Origin: UBA12026 sp035291405
GTDB taxonomy: Bacteria; Patescibacteriota; Microgenomatia; UBA8517
Direction of reading: 5' to 3'
Assembly: GCA_035291405.1 (NCBI GenBank)
Contig: DATDSD010000047.1
Location: 1-14,913, forward strand
Length of the DNA: 14,913 nucleotides
The notes beneath the pieces were generated by a model. The model saw nothing but the letters and a program-made list of their open reading frames with translations, was not told the DNA's origin and searched no databases. Shown here piece by piece: positions 6,667 through 12,878 of this stretch. Each line of letters begins with the position of its first letter. Position 1 is the first letter of the stretch. The position numbers and the translations under genes are program-made.

Positions 6667-6885
6667 TTAGGCAGCTGGTGTTTCAGTTGTAGGTACTTCT
6701 GGTTCAGCAACTGGTGCATTAGGATCAGTAACTGGCATAGTTGGTTGATCTGCTACTGGCATTTCTGTAGTAGGAACAACCGGCTCTACTACCGGCATAG
6801 TTGGTTGATCAGCAACTGGTGCATTAGGATCAGTAACTGGCATAGTTGGTTGATCTGCTACTGGTGTTGTGTTTGTATTATCCAT
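6667..6885 (-). CDS. Pro/Thr-rich tandem-repeat small protein between trxA and trxB
   Basis: A 72-residue protein made almost entirely of Pro, Val, Thr, Asp/Glu and Ala. It has two copies of a 35-residue unit built from PVADQPTMP, VTDPNAP and EVPTTE-like pieces, with no cysteine, no membrane segment and almost no basic residues. It should be disordered and acidic. The start is the ATG at 6885, with GGGGTGA six bases upstream as ribosome binding site. It lies in the trx operon, 21 bases after trxA and 16 before trxB. A fixed reading frame across exact 56-bp DNA repeats supports real coding, though a fast-changing or recently expanded sequence is possible. I know no function; it has no signal peptide to place it outside the cell. 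Confidence 0.62.
   Translation of the reverse strand: MDNTNTTPVADQPTMPVTDPNAPVADQPTMPVVEPVVPTTEMPVADQPTMPVTDPNAPVAEPEVPTTETPAA
6704..6864. repeat. In-frame 56-bp direct repeats
   Basis: 6704-6759 and 6809-6864 are identical by eye, offset by 105 bases (35 codons). A shorter third copy of the core (GGCATAGTTGGTTGATC) lies at about 6794-6810. The repeats encode the Pro/Thr units and could change in number by slippage or recombination without breaking the frame. Confidence 0.85.
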
Positions 6886-6906
6886 TAAGAATCACCCCAT
6901 TTCTTT

Positions 6907-7233
6907 TTACGGTTGTAAACCGCGTTTTATTAAATCTTCAAATGTTTGTTTTCCTCCAAAGCCTACTTGTCTCCCCACTTCACTACCATCTTTAAAAAGG
7001 ATTGTTGTGGGAATTGACATAACTCCAAATTTTCCTGAGGTTATTTGATTTTCATCCACATTAATCTTTACTAGGGTTATCTTGTCTTTATAACTTTCTG
7101 AAAGTTCTTCTAGGATTGGTTCTGCCATCTTACATGGACCACACCAATCTGCATAAAAATCAACAAGAACTGGCAGAGAACTTTTAAGTACGTCGGTGTC
7201 AAATGATGAATCTGTAATTTTATTTAGTGCCAT
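6907..7233 (-). CDS. trxA: Thioredoxin
   Basis: A 108-residue classic thioredoxin, the cytoplasmic protein-disulfide reductant. It shows the active site WCGPC (30-34), preceded by the buried-acid strand VDFYAD, and the cis-proline in SIPTT (P75). The length is exactly that of the family. I start at the ATG at 7233; the in-frame extension to 7281 runs through the promoter and adds 16 unlikely residues. A promoter with -10 TATATT ends 11 bases before the ATG, so the leader is about five bases and there is no room for a normal ribosome binding site. It is first in an operon with the Pro/Thr repeat gene, trxB and the DsbA-like gene. Confidence 0.95.
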   Translation of the reverse strand: MALNKITDSSFDTDVLKSSLPVLVDFYADWCGPCKMAEPILEELSESYKDKITLVKINVDENQITSGKFGVMSIPTTILFKDGSEVGRQVGFGGKQTFEDLIKRGLQP

Positions 7234-7244
7234 ATGTCTTAGAC

Positions 7245-7274
7245 AATATACATTTTTTAAAGTTGACAAGTCAA
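7245..7274 (-). promoter_or_regulatory. Promoter of the trxA operon
   Basis: TTGACT (7274-7269) is followed after 18 bases by TATATT (7250-7245) on the - strand. The predicted leader is about five bases. Its -35 box is half of the palindrome at 7262-7275 and directly abuts the -35 box of the divergent promoter. Confidence 0.65.
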
Positions 7275-7275
7275 C
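7262..7275. promoter_or_regulatory. Palindrome GTTGACAAGTCAAC carrying two back-to-back -35 boxes
   Basis: Six-base arms GTTGAC and GTCAAC flank a two-base centre. The arms supply the -35 hexamers of the divergent promoters. Two polymerases could not easily occupy both, and a dimeric regulator could bind here; neither is shown by the sequence. Confidence 0.6.
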
Positions 7276-7291
7276 CCCCACTTCCTACAAT
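7263..7291 (+). promoter_or_regulatory. Strong promoter of the membrane-anchored hypothetical gene
   Basis: A perfect TTGACA (7263-7268), 17-base spacer and TACAAT (7286-7291). The start would be near 7298, leaving about six bases before the ATG at 7304. This promoter sets the start of that gene, because the longer in-frame start at 7196 lies upstream of it and inside trxA. Confidence 0.75.
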
Positions 7292-7303
7292 GCAAGTTAT
7301 TAT

Positions 7304-7933
7304 ATGGACAAATTCTTCTCAGTATTTGGAAAAATAATCCCAATTCTTCTTATACTCTCCGCAATGGCTTATGGAGGTTATTACTTCGGAACACAAACCA
7401 AGAAGATAACAAAACCTGAAGCAATAACAACAGAAGATACCTCGGAAACAGCAGACCTTTCAAATTCACCTATTAATGAAGAGCAACTGATAACAATATC
7501 GGGTGGTGTTGCAAAAAGCGCGGGTCTTTCATTTGATCAATATACTCTAAAAGCAAGTGATGAGTGGAAGGTTACAAGAGAAAACCAGACAACAATGGAC
7601 GAGAAACTCATTTTAGTTAAAGGGGGCTACCAAATAAGTATTTTCCAAGCTGCAACAGGAGGAGCACTTTGCTTGTATGAAGGAGATCCAGATTTTGAAG
7701 GTCCGAGCTCAAGATTTAAAACATTTAAAGAACTGACAACACAAGACGACAGGACTTTAAGAAGAAGTGGTGAGGAAAATGCAACAGCCTTTACTGTTTG
7801 CCAAAAATATAGTGACGGTAGCTTTGGTCAACCTACAAATTACGGCCATATTTCAATTAAACTTCCAAATAACTGGGATGAAAACGATTTGGAAGAAATA
7901 GACTCAATTCTTGCTTCACTTAAAAAGGTTTAA
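7304..7933 (+). CDS. Membrane-anchored hypothetical protein with extracytoplasmic domain
   Basis: A 209-residue protein with one N-terminal membrane segment (about residues 9-27, IIPILLILSAMAYGGYYFG), a Thr/Glu/Ser-rich linker (about 30-60), and a compact domain of about 140 residues. That domain contains YTLKASDEWKV, GGYQISIFQA, two cysteines (ALCLYEG and FTVCQKY) that could pair, and the tail NWDENDLEEIDSILASLKKV. The order resembles small single-pass proteins common in Patescibacteria whose role is not known; I have no firm family name. The start is fixed by the promoter ending at 7291. The tail resembles that of the partial gene at 1-72, so this may be a multi-copy family. It is divergent from trxA and convergent with copA. 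Confidence 0.78.
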   Translation: MDKFFSVFGKIIPILLILSAMAYGGYYFGTQTKKITKPEAITTEDTSETADLSNSPINEEQLITISGGVAKSAGLSFDQYTLKASDEWKVTRENQTTMDEKLILVKGGYQISIFQAATGGALCLYEGDPDFEGPSSRFKTFKELTTQDDRTLRRSGEENATAFTVCQKYSDGSFGQPTNYGHISIKLPNNWDENDLEEIDSILASLKKV

Positions 7934-7950
7934 AAAAAAATAGATACTAG

Positions 7951-10101
7951 TTAAATTTTAATTTTATTCAACCTTAATGAATTTAAGACAACTGAAATAG
8001 AACTTGCCGCCATGGCAAATGAGGCAAGCATGGGGTTTAATAACCCAAAGGCAGCTGCCGGAATAAGTATGACGTTATAGCCAAACGCCCAAAATAAATT
8101 TTGCTTGATAATTTTCATTGTGCTTTTACTTAAATTGATAGCCATTAGAATTGATTTAAAATCTTTGTTTAAAAGCGTAATCCCCGCAGACTCCATTGCC
8201 ACATCGGTTCCTGTTCCCATTGCAATACCCACGTCAGCCGCAGCCAGCGCAGGAGCGTCATTTATCCCGTCACCTACAAATGCAACGCATTTGGTTACTT
8301 TAAAGGCAACATTTTTAAGCTCTTTTATCTTTTGTGCCTTATCCTCCGGCAACACTTCTGCCAAAACATTTTTGATTCCTGATAATTTTGCGATTGCCTT
8401 TGCGGTTCTTTGGTTGTCTCCGGTAACCATCCAGACTTCTATTTTTTTGTTTTCAAGGTGTTTAACCACACCCTTTACTCCTTCTTTTAATGTATCTGCA
8501 ACTGCAATGAAGCCTAATGTTTTAACTCCTTGTTTTAATATCATCACAGTTTTACCTTCATCTTCTAATTTTTTGATACTTTCACCCTTTTTATCGGGTT
8601 TACCAAAAAAATATTTTTTAGATCCAATTATCCCTTCAATTCCGAATCCTGTTATTGCTCTGAAATTGGTTACTTTTTGAAATTTTACTTTTTTCTCCAT
8701 GGCATAACCTAATATCGCACCCCCTAAAGGATGCTCCGAACCCTGTTCCAAAGAAGCAACAATTGTAAGTATTTTCGGGTCTGAAACATCAGTTACCATA
8801 GGTATACCTTTAGTCAATGTTCCGGTCTTATCAAATACAATTGTATTAATTTTATGTACAGTTTCAAGACTCGCCGCATCCTTAACTAAAATCCCTTTTT
8901 CAGCGCCTTTTCCTGTCCCAACCATAATTGCAGTAGGGGTAGCTAGTCCCATTGCACAGGGGCATGCAATAATTAAGACGGCAACCAAATTAATAAAAGC
9001 ATTAACTGGAAATCCGATGGTAATCGGTCCCAAAACATACCAGCCAACAAAGGTCAGAATAGAAAGCATTAAGACAATCGGAACAAAATAAGAAGAAACC
9101 AAATCCGCCATTCTGGCAATCGGCGCTTTCGTGCTTTGTGCCTCTTTAACCATCTCAATAATTTGAGAAAGCATGGTTTCACTGCCTATTTTTGTTGCTT
9201 TAAAGATAAAGCTCCCTGACTTGTTTATCGTTGATCCGATTACACTTGCTCCTACAATCTTATCAACTGGTAAAGATTCTCCCGTTACCATCGATTCGTC
9301 GATAAAACTTGATCCTCGGGTAATCACACCATCAACAGGCACTTTTTCTCCCGGTCTGACTCTTATCAAATCCCCCACTTTGACATCAGCCAGAGGTATA
9401 TCTATTTCTCGGCCGTCTTTAACAATACGTGCAGTCTTTGCCTGAAGTCCCAGAAGTTTTTTAATAGCATCGGATGTATGTGATTTTGCCTTGGCTTCCA
9501 AAAATCTACCCAATAAAATTAAGGTAATGATAACTGCAGCCGTATCAAAATACATTCCTTCAACAACACCAAACATGGAAAGAATTGAATAAAAGAATGC
9601 CGCCGAAGTACCCATTACAATCAGCGTATCCATACTGGCCGTTCTATTTCTAAGCCCAGACCAAGTGGCCAGATAAAAATCCCATCCGGCCCAAAATTGG
9701 ACAGGAGTTGCCAAAACCAAAAGAAAAATTGGGTTTAGATTAATACCAAACCATTCGGGAAATGAACCAACGAAAACAATTAAAGAAAGAATAGACGAAA
9801 CAATGACTTTGGTTTTTAAATTTTTTAGTTCTTTGGCTTTTTCCTCTTCTTTAGATAAATTACTTTTATTAAGAATTGCCCTGTAGCCGGCATTTTTAAC
9901 TGCACTTTCTAATTTTGTATCGGAGACATTACCCTCCATCTCTACCACGGCAGACTCACTGCCATAATTAACGGATGCATTTAAAACCCCGGGTACTCTG
10001 GTTAAACTTTTTTCAATTAATCTGGCACAAGATGCACAGTGCATACCAACTATCGGAAACGATTTTTTAACCAACGAGGTCGGCCCGGTTTTAATTATCA
10101 T
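7951..10101 (-). CDS. copA: Cu(I)-exporting P1B-type ATPase
   Basis: A copper-efflux pump that uses ATP to move Cu(I) out of the cytoplasm. Numbering from an in-frame TTG at 10113 (720 residues), it has one N-terminal HMA domain with GMHCASC (C26, C29), TGES (278-281), and the transmembrane metal motif CPC (384-386). The phosphorylated aspartate is in DKTGTLTKG (D428), with HP (461-462) and GDGINDAP (614-621). The Cu(I)-type residues YN (679-680) and MxxSS (701-705) mark subclass P1B-1 and argue against a zinc or cadmium pump. I prefer the ATG at 10101 (716 residues), but the TTG at 10113 has a GGTGG six bases upstream and is possible. Either start overlaps the 30-residue membrane peptide; csoR is two genes upstream. 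Confidence 0.95.
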   Translation of the reverse strand: MIIKTGPTSLVKKSFPIVGMHCASCARLIEKSLTRVPGVLNASVNYGSESAVVEMEGNVSDTKLESAVKNAGYRAILNKSNLSKEEEKAKELKNLKTKVIVSSILSLIVFVGSFPEWFGINLNPIFLLVLATPVQFWAGWDFYLATWSGLRNRTASMDTLIVMGTSAAFFYSILSMFGVVEGMYFDTAAVIITLILLGRFLEAKAKSHTSDAIKKLLGLQAKTARIVKDGREIDIPLADVKVGDLIRVRPGEKVPVDGVITRGSSFIDESMVTGESLPVDKIVGASVIGSTINKSGSFIFKATKIGSETMLSQIIEMVKEAQSTKAPIARMADLVSSYFVPIVLMLSILTFVGWYVLGPITIGFPVNAFINLVAVLIIACPCAMGLATPTAIMVGTGKGAEKGILVKDAASLETVHKINTIVFDKTGTLTKGIPMVTDVSDPKILTIVASLEQGSEHPLGGAILGYAMEKKVKFQKVTNFRAITGFGIEGIIGSKKYFFGKPDKKGESIKKLEDEGKTVMILKQGVKTLGFIAVADTLKEGVKGVVKHLENKKIEVWMVTGDNQRTAKAIAKLSGIKNVLAEVLPEDKAQKIKELKNVAFKVTKCVAFVGDGINDAPALAAADVGIAMGTGTDVAMESAGITLLNKDFKSILMAINLSKSTMKIIKQNLFWAFGYNVILIPAAAFGLLNPMLASFAMAASSISVVLNSLRLNKIKI

Positions 10102-10183
10102 GTTTTTTTTCAAAGAAAAACCACCAGATAAATCCCATTAGTCCCAAACCACCCACAGTTACCAGTAATTTATCTGGGCTCAT
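10091..10183 (-). CDS. 30-residue single-pass membrane peptide in the copper operon
   Basis: A 30-residue reading frame fills the gap between csoR and copA. Its ATG (10183-10181) overlaps the csoR stop as ATGA, and its TAA (10093-10091) lies inside the start of copA, so all three are translationally coupled. The peptide begins MSPDKLLVTVGGLGLMGF, continues into an aromatic IWWFFF, and ends with a charged EKKHDN tail. It thus has one membrane span with a probable cytoplasmic basic end. It resembles the N-terminal membrane anchor seen in small cupredoxin-like proteins of this group, so it may be an anchor that has lost its domain, or a genuine micropeptide partner of CopA. Gene spacing supports it being real; its function is not known. 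Confidence 0.65.
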   Translation of the reverse strand: MSPDKLLVTVGGLGLMGFIWWFFFEKKHDN

Positions 10184-10437
10184 TTTTTCTTTAAAACCTC
10201 CATTACCTCTTTGATTGCTTCATCACTTTCTCCATTTTTAATAGAATCGGCAACACAAGTTTTAAGATGGTTTTCCAAAATTAACTCATCTACATTTTTT
10301 AATGCAGACTGAATAGCCAAGAGCTGATGAACTATATCTATACAATATTCATCTTCGGAAACCATTTGAATCACCTTTTCCAAATGACCTTTGGAAATTT
10401 TTAATCTATGTATTATTTGGTCTTTTGCTACTTGCAT
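10180..10437 (-). CDS. csoR: CsoR-family copper-sensing repressor
   Basis: An 85-residue all-helical repressor. It carries the Cu(I) ligand set Cys32, His57, Cys61 (YCIDI and NHLKTC), with the same spacing as the known CsoR ligands (Cys36, His61 and Cys65 in Mycobacterium tuberculosis). The FrmR and RcnR relatives that sense other ligands lack this exact set, so copper sensing is well supported. In the family, Cu(I) binding releases the repressor from GC-rich palindromic operators; one is present just upstream (10470-10486). The ATG at 10437 has no ribosome binding site and lies eight bases after a TATATT (10451-10446), implying a near-leaderless mRNA. It is first in the operon with the 30-residue peptide and copA, so the operon is probably self-repressed. 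Confidence 0.93.
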   Translation of the reverse strand: MQVAKDQIIHRLKISKGHLEKVIQMVSEDEYCIDIVHQLLAIQSALKNVDELILENHLKTCVADSIKNGESDEAIKEVMEVLKKK

Positions 10438-10453
10438 AATTTATTAATATAAT
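10425..10453 (+). promoter_or_regulatory. Promoter of the rightward copper operon
   Basis: TTGCTA (10425-10430), 17-base spacer and a perfect TATAAT (10448-10453). The -35 box lies inside the first codons of csoR. Transcription would begin near 10460, just before the operator at 10470-10486, so a bound repressor would block the polymerase after initiation. Confidence 0.62.
10446..10451 (-). promoter_or_regulatory. -10 box of csoR
   Basis: TATATT on the - strand ends eight bases before the csoR ATG. The expected -35 position, 17 bases upstream, falls on the edge of the operator palindrome and has a poor sequence. It overlaps the -10 box of the opposite promoter, so the two compete. Confidence 0.48.
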
Positions 10454-10469
10454 TGATAATTGAGTCTAT

Positions 10470-10486
10470 ATCCCCCCAGGGGGGAT
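10470..10486. promoter_or_regulatory. Probable CsoR operator, C6-A-G6 palindrome
   Basis: ATCCCCCCAGGGGGGAT is a perfect 17-bp palindrome about one central base, in otherwise AT-rich DNA. G-tract/C-tract palindromes of this kind are the known type of CsoR operator. It overlaps the -35 region of csoR and the 5' leader of the divergent gene, so one site could control both arms. A one-base loop makes it unlikely to be an RNA hairpin. Confidence 0.78.
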
Positions 10487-10499
10487 GTCAAGAAGCAAT

Positions 10500-11492
10500 A
10501 TGAATCAAATACTTTTGGCCTTTTTAACAGGTTTAACCACGGGTGGAATATCCTGTTTTGCCGTTCAAGGGGGACTTCTTGCGGGAACTTTGGCAAATCA
10601 AAAAAAAGAAGAGCAGAAAAAATCCTTAATAATGTTTCTTTCTGCCAAAACCATATCCCATTTTATCCTGGGTGCCCTATTGGGGCTTCTTGGGTCAAGC
10701 ATAATTATTTCACCTAAAACTCAAGGAGTGATGCAAATAATTGCCGGTATTTTTATACTGACAGTTGCAGCCAAATTTGCCGAAATCCATCCTATTTTTA
10801 GAAAATTTATTTTAACTCCCCCAAAGGCATTCTTTAAAATCTTAAGAATTCAATCAAAATCAGAAAGCTTAATAACTCCGGCAATAATAGGATTTCTAAC
10901 AGTCCTAATCCCCTGCGGAATAACCCAAGCCATGATGCTTCTTTCTGTAACTTCGGGAAGCTTCCTCTATGGAGGACTTATTTTATTGGCTTTTGTCTTA
11001 GGTACTACCCCCATTTTCTTTATTCTCGGATTAGCCTCAGAAAAAGTATTATCAGTCAAACCATTAAGAATACTTGCTGTTATTGTAATTGCTTATTTAG
11101 GATTTTTATCAATTAATACAGGTCAAATTTTGCGTGGAAGTCCTCATACTTTTCAGAATTACAAGAATGCAATATTTAATGATGAAAATAAAAGCGGAAC
11201 AAAAGGAATCAAAATTATTGATGGCAAACAAGAAGTAACAATTAATGTTAAAAATACAGCATATCAAGCCTCAACCAATACTTTAAAAATTGGGATTCCC
11301 GTAAAACTTATTTTAATAACAAACGGTACATTGGGTTGTTCCAGATCCTTTACAATCCCCGAATATAATATCAGTAAAATTTTGCCGGCAACCGGAACAG
11401 AAACAATAGAATTTATCCCGACAAAACTTGGCCGATTAACTTACACCTGCAGTATGGGAATGTATACTGGAACATTTAATGTAGTGGAATGA
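10500..11492 (+). CDS. UreH/DsbD_2-like membrane protein fused to a cupredoxin domain
   Basis: A 330-residue fusion. The N-terminal part (to about residue 210) has about six membrane segments and resembles the UreH/SafE/DsbD_2 family, with ISCFAVQGG in the first segment and LIPCGITQAMM in the fourth. These two cysteines are 120 residues apart, close to the spacing of the redox-active pair in the DsbD membrane domain, so thiol-disulfide exchange is possible. The C-terminal part (about 235-330) is a cupredoxin-like beta-sandwich with candidate copper ligands in TLGCSRSF and TCSMGM. The ATG at 10500 has AAGAAG four bases upstream. The in-frame ATG at 10485 is also possible but forms the edge of the operator. 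It heads the rightward copper operon, so copper handling is the best-supported role; transported ion or electron is unresolved. Confidence 0.82.
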   Translation: MNQILLAFLTGLTTGGISCFAVQGGLLAGTLANQKKEEQKKSLIMFLSAKTISHFILGALLGLLGSSIIISPKTQGVMQIIAGIFILTVAAKFAEIHPIFRKFILTPPKAFFKILRIQSKSESLITPAIIGFLTVLIPCGITQAMMLLSVTSGSFLYGGLILLAFVLGTTPIFFILGLASEKVLSVKPLRILAVIVIAYLGFLSINTGQILRGSPHTFQNYKNAIFNDENKSGTKGIKIIDGKQEVTINVKNTAYQASTNTLKIGIPVKLILITNGTLGCSRSFTIPEYNISKILPATGTETIEFIPTKLGRLTYTCSMGMYTGTFNVVE

Positions 11493-11713
11493 AGAAAAAA
11501 AATATAAATAAACCAACAGGTAAAAGCCTGTATAAAATTTCCGGTATGGATTGTGATTCATGTGCAAAAATGATTGAACTTGATTTAGAGGACGCTGGAA
11601 TAACTGCAAGGTGTTCATATTCAGAATCAAGTCTTGAGATAACCCACGATCACGATAGTACAAAGGTGATTAAAATCATCAAAAAATCAGGATACAATAT
11701 TACAACTATATGA
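11489..11713 (+). CDS. CopZ-like heavy-metal-associated domain protein
   Basis: A 74-residue protein that is essentially one HMA domain, with the metal site GMDCDSCA (C22, C25), the same motif type as the N-terminal domain of CopA nearby. A basic N-terminal extension (KKKNINKPTGK) precedes it. Free-standing HMA proteins act as Cu(I) chaperones, delivering copper to CopA or to repressors. A third cysteine (C42, ARCSYSE) and an HDHD stretch are less usual. Its ATG overlaps the upstream stop as ATGA (11489-11492) and its stop overlaps the next gene the same way, so the three are translated together. I do not assign copZ formally because the protein is diverged. Confidence 0.85.
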   Translation: MKKKNINKPTGKSLYKISGMDCDSCAKMIELDLEDAGITARCSYSESSLEITHDHDSTKVIKIIKKSGYNITTI

Positions 11714-12087
11714 ATAAATTTGGAATTATTGTAATAATCGTAACAGTTTTAATACTTGGTGGGGGTGCATATTTTTTAACAAAACCGCAAAAACCCGTTG
11801 ATGTTCCTCAAAGGGAAGCTAATGTATATGAATATTATTGGGGAAACGGCTGTCCACATTGTAAAGTCGTAGAGGATTTTATAAATTCATGGGACAAAAA
11901 AAATACCATCAAACTCACAAAATATGAAGTCTGGTATGACAAGGTAAACGCAAAAATCATGGAGGACAGGTACAACAGTTGCACTGAAAAACCGCAAGAT
12001 CAAATGGCAGTTCCTTTTCTGATCACCCCCGACGGAAAATGTTTAGTCGGAGATGGGCCGATAATTGATCTTTTTAAAAGTCTTTAA
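11710..12087 (+). CDS. Membrane-anchored CPHC thioredoxin-fold protein
   Basis: A 125-residue protein with one N-terminal membrane segment (about 4-23), a short Pro/Lys linker and a thioredoxin-like domain outside the membrane. The active site is NGCPHCK (C48, C51), matching the CPHC of DsbA, and the cis-proline is in MAVPFL (P102). Further cysteines at 91 (NSCTE) and 111 (GKCLV) could pair with each other or bind metal. It is third in an operon with the UreH-cupredoxin fusion and the HMA protein, linked by ATGA overlap (11710-11713). It may keep copper-binding cysteines reduced, or receive electrons from the DsbD-like membrane domain. Both are inference. Confidence 0.82.
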   Translation: MNKFGIIVIIVTVLILGGGAYFLTKPQKPVDVPQREANVYEYYWGNGCPHCKVVEDFINSWDKKNTIKLTKYEVWYDKVNAKIMEDRYNSCTEKPQDQMAVPFLITPDGKCLVGDGPIIDLFKSL

Positions 12088-12102
12088 AGAAAAGTCATCA
12101 AC

Positions 12103-12576
12103 TCACATCATAATCCCCAAGACTAGAAGGATTAAGACTGAAATCCAGAAGTATTTTTTATCTACATAGTTTTTATATACAAAAACAACTTCACTTAAAG
12201 AAAATCCTAAAACCAACCCCCTACCAAATAAATTACCTGATGAAGACACAACCCAAAAGGCCAAAACTGCAAAAATTAGCTGAAAGTTCAAGGAGTGAAA
12301 GATTAAATCTTTTCTTTCGTCTTTTGTAGAATACAAAAAGACAATTGCCTCTTTGTATCTTTTTTCAGTAATCAAAGCCTTAGCCCTAATTGAAGTTAAT
12401 TCAAAAGGTTTAAATACAAAACAGTAAAGCAAGTGATCTAAGTTGGGCAAAACCAAGCCCACAATTCCCCCAACATAAAGTGGCCAGTTGGAAAATGAAA
12501 ATAATTTATTAATTAAAGTTATAAAAAGAAAATATACAAAAAAGTAGATTGAATAATTTAAAACATCTTTCTTCAT
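12103..12576 (-). CDS. Conserved-looking multi-pass membrane protein
   Basis: A 157-residue protein with probable membrane segments near 10-27, 32-48, 96-112, 115-132 and 140-156. A central soluble loop contains SIRAKALITEKRYKEAIVFLYSTKDER. LPNLDHLLY after the second segment and DLIFHSLNFQ before the third recall the PDxDH and H motifs of DUF457/YdjM membrane metal hydrolases, but the match is loose. SSSGNLFGRGLVLGFSLSE is a well-ordered motif I associate with proteins of this bacterial group. The function is unknown. The ATG overlaps the stop of the alkyltransferase gene (ATGA, 12573-12576), and it is last in the pth operon. Its end faces the copper operon across 15 bases with no terminator seen. 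Confidence 0.72.
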   Translation of the reverse strand: MKKDVLNYSIYFFVYFLFITLINKLFSFSNWPLYVGGIVGLVLPNLDHLLYCFVFKPFELTSIRAKALITEKRYKEAIVFLYSTKDERKDLIFHSLNFQLIFAVLAFWVVSSSGNLFGRGLVLGFSLSEVVFVYKNYVDKKYFWISVLILLVLGIMM

Positions 12577-12878
12577 ACATCCATTATGCCATATTTTAAA
12601 AGGTCAACATAACCATCTTGGATAAATTCTATACCTTCAGCCTCCAGTCTTCTTTGTTGTTCCTCCATACCATTGAAAGCAAAGTTTTTGGCCAACCCCC
12701 CTTCTTTGTTCACCACCCTGTGACACGGAACTTCACTACTTTTGTTGGCATGAAGCGCAAATCCTACCTTTCTGGCATCTTTTGTTCCAAGTGCCTCTGC
12801 TATTTGACCATATGTCATAACCTGACCAATAGGAATTTTTTTAACAATATCGTATACCCTTTCAAAAAAATTTGGCAT
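12573..12878 (-). CDS. Minimal MGMT/Ogt-type alkyltransferase domain protein
   Basis: A 101-residue protein covering only the DNA-binding and active-site domain of O6-alkylguanine-DNA alkyltransferases. The methyl-accepting motif PCHRV is intact (C52), with the helix-turn-helix TYGQIAEALG (22-31) and an arginine (R36) in the expected finger position. Full enzymes have an extra N-terminal domain. Alkyltransferase-like proteins of similar size usually have Trp instead of the Cys, so this is a short form that keeps the reactive residue. It may repair O6-alkylguanine by itself or flag lesions for nucleotide excision repair. Its ATG overlaps the stop of the CvpA-CAP gene by one base (TAATG), and it is coupled to the gene downstream. 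Confidence 0.88.
   Translation of the reverse strand: MPNFFERVYDIVKKIPIGQVMTYGQIAEALGTKDARKVGFALHANKSSEVPCHRVVNKEGGLAKNFAFNGMEEQQRRLEAEGIEFIQDGYVDLLKYGIMDV

Noticed and set aside
6651..6719. N-terminal extension of thioredoxin reductase from an ATG at 6719
   Set aside because: It would overlap the Pro/Thr gene in another frame, and the FAD-binding strand starts normally after the ATG at 6650.
6704..6864. Repeats as a CRISPR array
   Set aside because: There are only two full copies of 56 bp, in frame and coding; there are no unique spacers of even length and no cas genes.
6640..6888. 82-codon + strand frame with Trp/Cys repeats (WHSWLICYW-like)
   Set aside because: It is antisense to the Pro/Thr repeat gene; the repeats come from the same DNA. 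The - strand frame has a ribosome binding site and correct operon placement.
8105..8680. 191-codon + strand frame opposite copA
   Set aside because: copA is unambiguous on the other strand, with all P-type ATPase motifs; the frame is a by-product of its codon use.
10470..10486. C6-A-G6 palindrome as a transcription terminator or RNA hairpin
   Set aside because: The loop would be a single base, there is no following T-run, and it lies between divergent genes, where an operator is expected and a terminator is not.
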